The notes beneath the pieces are model-generated. The model had not been told where the DNA came from, did not search any database, and worked only from the letters and a program-made list of their open reading frames with translations. Below are positions 57,701 to 64,000 of a stretch of DNA of 64,000 nt, one piece after another; within the stretch, counting starts at the first letter, position 1; every line of letters starts with the position of its first letter. The stretch spans positions 1,557,501 to 1,621,500 of the forward strand of contig JBANDB010000019.1 of the NCBI GenBank assembly GCA_037576215.1, read 5' to 3'. Made by a program: the position numbers and the translations under genes. The stretch is from Armillaria gallica. Its lineage: Eukaryota > Basidiomycota > Agaricomycetes > Agaricales > Physalacriaceae.

Positions 57701-58545
57701 TCTTGAAAAAGAGACTTTTGCGTAGTTAATCTCTTGCGACATGGCAGTATTGCAGTCGCGGCATAAGGTCTGCTTGAAAAAATTGAGCAGCACATCCATA
57801 TCCGCCTACAATGGCGAAGACACTTACCATGTCAACAAAGCTTCAGTATTCAAATATTCAACATACAACAGCCATTTAACAGCATCCCATGTCCCAGCCC
57901 GGTCCGTATGTGCATTCGATTTGACGTGCTAAACACACCCTGATTGCAACAAAGATATCAGTATTCAATATTGTAGGCAGACTCGATTGGGACAACGCAC
58001 AATATCTTCTTGATTATCTGGGCTCCAAGATATCATATAAACGAGTACCATTTAATGAGAGACAGGACTTGTTTGAAAGGAGCGGAGCTGCAAAATTCGA
58101 TGGTGGTGGTAAACGAAAGAGTGGGATCGGTTCCTGAATTTGCCGGAGCCGGTAACTTACCATGGATTACATCGATTTTCGGACCGTGCCTCCGACTAAT
58201 GTTAGAATTGAACCTCCTTGGAACCTCCACATCTGTGACAATCGCCTCGCCATCTTTCGGGCTACTCCGCATTTCAGAATCAAAAGTACTCTTATTTTAT
58301 CTGTCTTTTTACAACATTTTTACCCGAAGAATGGATAGATACATATCATAACCCTTCTTCCGTCCTTCCGCCGGAACCTTTCTACGAGATATCCCGCCAC
58401 TATCTCAAGGATCGCAAATACCCCGTGCATTATTTCGATTTTTCCGACGGGATGTGTGTCCTTCGACAAGTCAGCAGCGCTTGGAGGAGGGCTTCCATGT
58501 CGTCATAGTCGCTGTGGTCAAGCATAGAAATCACGGTTGAATATC
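57701..58545. other. No recognisable gene
   Basis: The longest frames (58010-58351 plus, 113 codons; 58033-58272 minus, 79 codons) overlap on opposite strands and match nothing known to me. No splice-supported gene model was found. Confidence 0.3.
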
Positions 58546-58960
58546 TTACCTCTGAGGAACCTGGGGCGGTGTCTGCCACCAGCGAACGTGTACTATTTCG
58601 GATGAATATATCGTCATTCCAAAATATGACTCAGGATCTAGGAACTCGTTCAGTATGCAGTCATATGGCAAGCGAGGTTCTGGCCGAGATCTTTCGTCGG
58701 TCCGGGAATCTTCCCCTTGGCATTCCCACGTCGTACTCAATGCCTGTTGCAGTACACTCGGTTCCTTCGACTTGGAGTCCTTTCGTTTGCTCTCGGGTTT
58801 GCAGAATCGTCAAGTTGACAACTACTCAAATTACGCAGTATTACAGGCTCTCGGTGGCATCTGGGAGAGCGTTATCAAGAAATCTCTTGCTCAATGCCCA
58901 CTCCTACGTGATATACACGCCTTCCGTGCATCTGGGTAGAGCATCCTCCTTGGTTCAGAA
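58546..58960 (+). pseudogene. Possible F-box gene remnant
   Basis: MASEVLAEIFRRSGNLP (near 58661) resembles the first F-box helix (LPxEILxEIF), and FVCSRVCRIV some 110 nt later resembles the second (VCRxW). The frame then breaks and a neighbouring frame continues (SLAQCPLLRDIHAF). No intact gene can be drawn. Assignment rests on two short motifs. Confidence 0.3.
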
Positions 58961-59046
58961 AAGGAATGAGGCAGTGCCTCGTGATGGCATTTCTGCGAAG
59001 GGATGCTGTTTGGTCCGGGCGCTTACCCACTTCTCTTCCTGCTTCC

Positions 59047-61107
59047 ATGAACCTACCAACTGCATCCAGAGATGAGCCCAAGAAGCCTCATTCCATCTCC
59101 AGAATAGTCCCAGCCTCGATTCAAATCGCAAATATCGTGAAAGGGCTGGGTGGCATGGTGCCTATTGTTGGTGTCTTCGTAAAAGGTGTTGCTGAGACTG
59201 CAGCAGTGCTCTTGGAAAACTTGGAGGTCGGCTTCACATCTTATCCCCTGTTTTCAGTCTCTGATAGTAATTTGGAAGCAATTCCAAAACAATAAACAGG
59301 ATATTCAAGATCTGACAGACGAGATAATTGATATTGTGATAATCGTTCGCGACGCCGGCATCCAGATATCCGCAACACCTGAGAGCATCAAATATGCGGC
59401 AGGTCTACAAACGACATGTTTGAAGTTCCAAGAGTTGTCATCCATTCGACTACAATTCCATACGCATTACTGATCTTTTGTTTAGATTTCTCTGCGAGCT
59501 CTCGAAGCAAGTGAACGAAATCAGTCGTAAGACAGGGGGGCTTCGAAGGAACATTGTGAAGTACTTGGATCACCAAAACGTCAAGGGGAGCATCACTCGT
59601 CACAGGAGACTAGTAGAAAATGCCAGAGCAAACTTTCTGGTTCGGCTGTCTCTTCTTCCCGTGACGAATAGCTCTTTGACGACTGTGTTAAAAGGTTGAA
59701 GTTGCTTTAAACTCTAGCGCCTCCCTCTCCCGTCTCAACGAAGAGATATCTTCGGTTCAATCAATCCTAAGTCAGATGATGCTCAGTTTGCCCAATCACC
59801 TCGCGGATAATAGCAGGAGTATAATTCGTGAAGAGGCACAGCTAATGAGGCAGTACAGAATGCCAGGCGGTATGGACTCCTTAAATAACGGCCAAGAGAC
59901 GACTCTCAGTGCACAATTCAGCACAGATGAAAATTCTGTATCAACATTCCAGCTTATTGACTGGTTTTATCAACTTCAGCACCACTTTCTATTGCTTTGG
60001 TGGTGTTTCCATCTCCGGTGGACCTTTTCTCTTAGGTTCGAAATATCTCCTGCACCGGTAAGTCTGTATCAGATGACAGCGTTCCCAATTCTGATGAGCG
60101 GCAACGTAGCCTTCACACTACGGCTTTCGAACTTGGGCTGTTATCATTGGAATTGACGGCTATCCAGGGTCTCCAGTGTGTGGTTGTGTTGCGGAAGCAC
60201 TTGCAATGGAAAAATATCTCATTCAGAATATCAACGTGCCAAAGGGGCAGATCCAACTCCTTACTAGCTCCGTTTCCCATTCCGACATCAATTCTTCCAT
60301 TCCAAACCGTGAAAACATCGTCGATGCGCTTCTCGGTCTATCTACGAACTCCAAGATACATAACGGCGACAATATTATCATTTACTTCGCTGGACGCGTA
60401 TCGAGCTACCTGATTTCGGAATGTCCTCCATACAAGAACTCGATTGCAGGGAATGGATGTATTGAGGCTTTGTGCCCTATTGATCGTGTCGCCCCCAATA
60501 ATGGTCTCACCGGCGTCCCCGACATTAGCGACCGAGAAATCAACACCATTCTCAACGAAGTCTGTCGCACTAAAGGTCGTCAAGTCACCTTCATTCTCGA
60601 CTGCTGCCGCTCCGGAAGTCAGACCACAGATGTCAATATACTTGACGGAATGCGCAGCACTGACCCTCTGCCGCCTACATCAATTGAGGCTATGTTCGAT
60701 GCTGCAGATCTCAGAATGCGATGGGATATTCCTGGCTATCGACCTATCTCTGCAACTGATTGGCTCCCAAATATGCAGTTCCGTGTTGTATTAGCTGCAT
60801 GCACAGAATATGAGCGTGCGAAAGAGATGGAGAGAGTGAGTGGGTACAATGGGATTTTCACAGAGGCGTTTGTCCATGCTCTGAAGTCGGGTTCCTCGAT
60901 TGAAGAATCGATGTATATCGATGTTGACCGACTTTTGGGATTGTCAGACAGGAAGACGCCGGTTGTCGTGGGGAAACATATGGATGAACTACTTTGGTAT
61001 CCGGTATGGTAATACGTCTTGATATTCTATAGATGTATATTGAAGTTGTCTTTTTCCTCTAGGAATCTAACAAACACGGTGCATCGCCATCGCAGAACCA
61101 TTTGTAA
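59047..61107 (+). pseudogene. Metacaspase-like gene with helical N-terminal domain, catalytic His lost
   Basis: ATG 59047 begins MNLPTASRDEPKK. An amphipathic N-terminal domain then spans exons joined at 59225/59256 and 59429/59486 (GMVPIVGVFVKGVAETAAVL; DIQDLTDEIIDIVIIVRDAG; FLCELSKQVNEIS). Such domains precede effector domains in many basidiomycete NLR- and caspase-like proteins. The caspase fold starts AVIIGIDGYPGSPVC (60137). The motif expected to be FAGHGSS reads FAGRVSS: the His codon is CGC (60395) and the next Gly is Val. The Cys motif FILDCCRSG remains near 60600. The last exon is 61063-61107. Frameshifts near 59700 and 60130 split the frame. It is either a dead gene or, less likely, a pseudo-enzyme. 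The C-terminal exons align with the gene at 49656. Confidence 0.75.
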
Positions 61108-61790
61108 GCACTGAGTAGACATGTCGATCAAACAATCAAAGGAGTTTGCTGAATGAAAGATGTTATGGACTACTGCCTGTGCCTTTTCTTTCTTCATTGT
61201 TACCAGTAGTTTCATTCTTGTCTGCTCGGTCCCAGCCAGGAAATCAAGATATAATCGGACGAACGAATGTAGGGGAAGTGCATAGGGATACGAGCGATAT
61301 AACAGTCCTGATACGAGCTTTGCGCACCAAGAACTACACTGTCTAGAATCCGTGCGATAGGTAGGCTGCAATTGTTCATGAGTATGATGCATTCACTGTG
61401 CACCATTAAAAATGATGCTCACGCTTACGGGCGAAGAAGGAGTCTCTAATTCGTTGGGGGGTAATTCAGAGGCATGGTCGCATGCTGCAACTAGCTAAAG
61501 GCTGTCCGGTTCGTCGATTTGTCTGAGGTTTTCGCCTCATCTATCATCAATCATCTCCGACTTTGATGCATGCATTCAATGCTGCTTGACCTTTATCCTA
61601 GCTGAGAGTGAGAATGGCGAAATCAAATGCCCGATACCATCTACTGACCAGGGACGACTTAGGACAAACATGCACGACTCGCTGTGTCTTTCGCTATGGA
61701 TCCCTGCATAGTCGATCAGATCCTGGGGCATAGTTCGATTTGATTGGAAACGGAATTCACTTGACCACGGAGATTCACCAATGCTATCTT
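61108..61790. other. No recognisable gene
   Basis: Short frames on both strands (61027-61392 minus, 61146-61346 plus) without family match; the first is antisense to the end of the metacaspase-like pseudogene. Confidence 0.3.
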
Positions 61791-62500
61791 AAGGATGTAC
61801 GCCTTCGACAATTGAGTAACGGTAAATCCGAAGGTTTGTAGACGCCTAAGGAAAGATCAGACCACATGGTAGCCAAGGCATGCCGACGGGGCCACCAAAT
61901 TATCCCCATTCATGGTACAATACCATGACTTCTCTAGTGCGTGACGATGTCCTGATCTTTGCAAGATATAACTGTATGGACATGGAGCAACCATGAAGAT
62001 GCATACCGCGTTATAGCGAGCACGGCTGCCTTCCTTTGCCATTGTTCATCCAGGTGGCCTGGTGCCAATCTGTGCATCATCGAACCAGAAGGGATAGCTC
62101 TCCGTCGCAAATGCTGCTTGAGACGGGCCTGGAAGTCACACATGAGTAAGTTCTAATCGCCAAAGTAAAACAGCAGGAGTGGCATGCCTATAGAAGATCA
62201 AGAATTAATTGAGAAGGTTTGCAGATACCGCTGTCCCGAAAAACTCTGTCTCGTAAATCTGGATATATGCGCCTTTTTGAATGAGTGTAAGCAGGTCGCA
62301 GACGACACGTACAGTCACGGTCATTCGCTAAATACTGACAGCAGAGAGATGCGTCCTGTCATTGCTTTCAAGTAGGTCGCTTCCATTGACGGTACAGCGA
62401 AACTTGCTCGCGAGGAGCCGTAATTGAATTTGTTCTGTACGTGCAAAATCCGACTATATGCGCCATTAGGCAAGCCCTGGCTTGCAGAGGAGATTTATGT
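61791..62500 (-). pseudogene. Fourth partial copy of the relic gene family
   Basis: On the minus strand GGTATTGTACCATGAATGGGG (near 61920) followed by CATGTGGTCTGATCTTTCCTT (near 61865) and GGCGTCTACAAACCTTCGG (near 61845) corresponds to the 3830-3930 part of copy A. The upstream TACTCATGTGTGACTTCCAGG block corresponds to the exon leader before it. TATATGCGCC/CATATA-type blocks near 62265 and 62455 may be further exon starts. Strongly diverged. Confidence 0.45.
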
Positions 62501-63280
62501 GACCGGTCCTGTTTTCCCAGAGGGATATAAAGGTTGGAATGCTAGCACTATCGCTGTTGTATACGCCGAGGATTTGCGATAAAGATCCCATTATTGAGTA
62601 TTGTTGTACTATTGTTGCATCCTAATGGAACAAGTGTCAGCTCTGCCGGCAACGCTCGATCAGCATGCGCACTTCTTCTATATTCTGATATCTACTGTCT
62701 CGTCTTCGATGTCCAGTACGCATCGCGGAAAGGGTGCTAGGTATTGGTGAAAAGTGCGCTGCATGTGGTATTGCAGTTTAATCCGAAAAAACAGCGGACG
62801 AGGTCTTGCTATTGAGGTTTCTTGTTGTTTACTGAGTTGAGGTTTTCCGTCGCAGGTAGATCATTCAGAGGAGGAAAAAATGAACAGCAGGATTCGACGG
62901 TGGAAGTTCCTGCTACTTTAGTAGGAGGTTTTATGGTGCGACCTTCGATTTTTGATTTTTGGCAGCCCGATGTCGATCTGCACGAAACAACGGTACACCT
63001 TCCTAATAGCGTAAAGGGTCCTTCTTTATAAGGTGAAGAGCGCTCCTTATATAGTCTAGCGCCAAAAGTCGTTTCGATCATTTCTGAATTTGGTCATTAT
63101 GAAACTCGGAATGGCGGCATTGATGCATGCCGCTCTCGGTAACTCGGGCCTTCCGGGACTCGGTCCGAATGTCGATCCCTTGTTTTGGAACCGGTCAGTC
63201 ATCATCTTGACTCCTACCAACGCGTTCCAGTGTACAAGCAAGCACGCCAATCCTTGCACTCAGTCGGAATGTTAATTACG
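62501..63280 (+). other. Two small open frames of unknown meaning
   Basis: 62822-63031 (69 codons, contains FDFWQPDVDLHETTVHL) and 63090-63275 (61 codons, contains LGNSGLPGLGPNVDPLFW) lie in series on the plus strand upstream of the gene at the right edge. They could be its first exons or relics. No family recognised. Confidence 0.25.
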
Positions 63281-63359
63281 TTGAACAGTATACCCGTCTT
63301 CCTTTTCCTATAATCTCGAACCTTGCTCTCTGTTGTCCTCATCGTCCTTGTTTGCTGCA

Positions 63360-64000
63360 GGTCACTCTCCTGGGCACAAAATCATCCATTTAGTGTCTGT
63401 TTATGATGCAGACATTAATTATAGATCTTCCATTTGAGTTCAAGGTCGTCAATCCAATGTCCTGCGAATTTGCCTTCGGGTTTGACTGGCTGGCCTTTTT
63501 TTGTCCTGAATCCAAATGGAGTGTCTACGCCAGGTAGGAGAGGATCATTGTGAACTCTGCAAGTGAGGCTAATGAACTTTCAGAATTAAACCATTTTCTG
63601 TGACTTTTCCAGTCGGGCTCAGCATTGCAAAGTATCTTATCATCAAGAAAACTGACCTGTATTGACGAATATGTTCCAGGCTCTGTCTCCTCTCCTGTGG
63701 GCTCACCTCATGTGACGCCCTCCAAGCAACAGTCTAGTGCCTCTCATAGCAATGTGGAATCAGCAGGGATGTATACTCCAGGAAATGTTTACCATCCCTC
63801 AGGGACCAATGCCTCCGGGCACATTTATCATCCCTCCGGGATCAACGCCTCCGGGCACATTTACCATCCTTCGAGTATGAACACCTCCGGGTACGAATAC
63901 AGACTATCTGGTATCAACGTCTCCAGACATGTGTACGGAATGGATGGCTACCCAACAGAAAAGAAGTATTCCCTTGAGGATCACCCAGATTTACCGGTGG
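63360..64000 (+). CDS. Partial gene with 11-12-residue repeats, runs off the right edge
   Basis: From about 63663 to the window end one frame stays open. It encodes a Ser/Pro-rich stretch and then about four to five repeats of the type YHPSGxNASGHI (from about 63789 to 63920), and then a less repetitive acidic part. Upstream, coding-looking pieces with GT...AG signals (63412-63532, IIDLPFEFKVVNPMSCEFAF; and 63577 onward) may be earlier exons, but the joints are not settled. The repeats are low-complexity, rich in Gly, Ser, His and Tyr. The function is unknown; start and end are not visible. Confidence 0.4.

Noticed and set aside
1..64000. tRNA and rRNA genes
   Set aside because: No cloverleaf with proper A and B boxes or rRNA signature was recognised. 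The B-box-like GTTCGACCCC near 41280 (minus) lacks a properly spaced A box.

Overview
The window is nuclear DNA of a filamentous fungus, most likely an agaricomycete (mushroom-forming basidiomycete). Evidence: genes are split by short introns of about 45-70 nt with GT...CTGAC...AG signals; there is a chromodomain Ty3/Gypsy element, a Helitron with a fungal-type Rep-helicase, a Ulp1-DDE transposase, F-box paralogues, caspase-fold (C14) genes, and two spliced gene families that I remember as multicopy unknowns in agaricomycetes. No species can be named. Most of the window is a nested mobile-element locus set in decayed gene relics.

Layout. 1-9.4 kb: relic DNA, including a colinear decayed gene at 2.4-5.6 kb, a dead DEAD-box helicase (minus, 6.3-7.8 kb) and an isolated Helitron 5' end (minus, 8.4 kb). 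9,446-21,153: an 11.7-kb Ty3/Gypsy chromovirus with 194-bp LTRs, a 5-bp target duplication (ATTTC), gag-pol and an extra ~1,000-codon third ORF. Its frames carry 22 premature stops, all TGA, and every LTR-LTR difference can be explained by CpG decay. 21,195-22,125 and 45,801-49,130: the two halves of one Ulp1 protease-DDE transposase gene. Between them, 22,126-45,800, lies a 23.7-kb Helitron with a 5' TTCCGAG end, a 3' hairpin plus CTAG end, and no target duplication; removing it in silico restores the Ulp1 frame exactly.

The Helitron carries a minus/plus divergent pair of spliced unknown genes (22.4-27.6 kb), another minus spliced unknown (28.0-28.9 kb), three tandem F-box-like genes in different states of decay (29.3-36.1 kb) and the Rep-helicase (36.8-45.7 kb). 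The Rep-helicase is itself broken by a 1.08-kb ACGCA-rich insertion with a 14-bp target duplication. That insertion separates the HUH motif from the catalytic tyrosines.

49.6-64 kb: an apparently intact metacaspase-like gene, a spliced unknown fragment, an inverted decayed copy of the 2.4-5.6 kb relic (53.6-57.1 kb, minus), a second metacaspase-like gene that has lost its catalytic histidine and is frameshifted, further relics, and the start of a gene with 11-12-residue repeats running off the right edge.

Order of events (inference): Ulp1-DDE element first; then the chromovirus just upstream of it and the Helitron inside it (relative order unknown); then the ACGCA element inside the Helitron.
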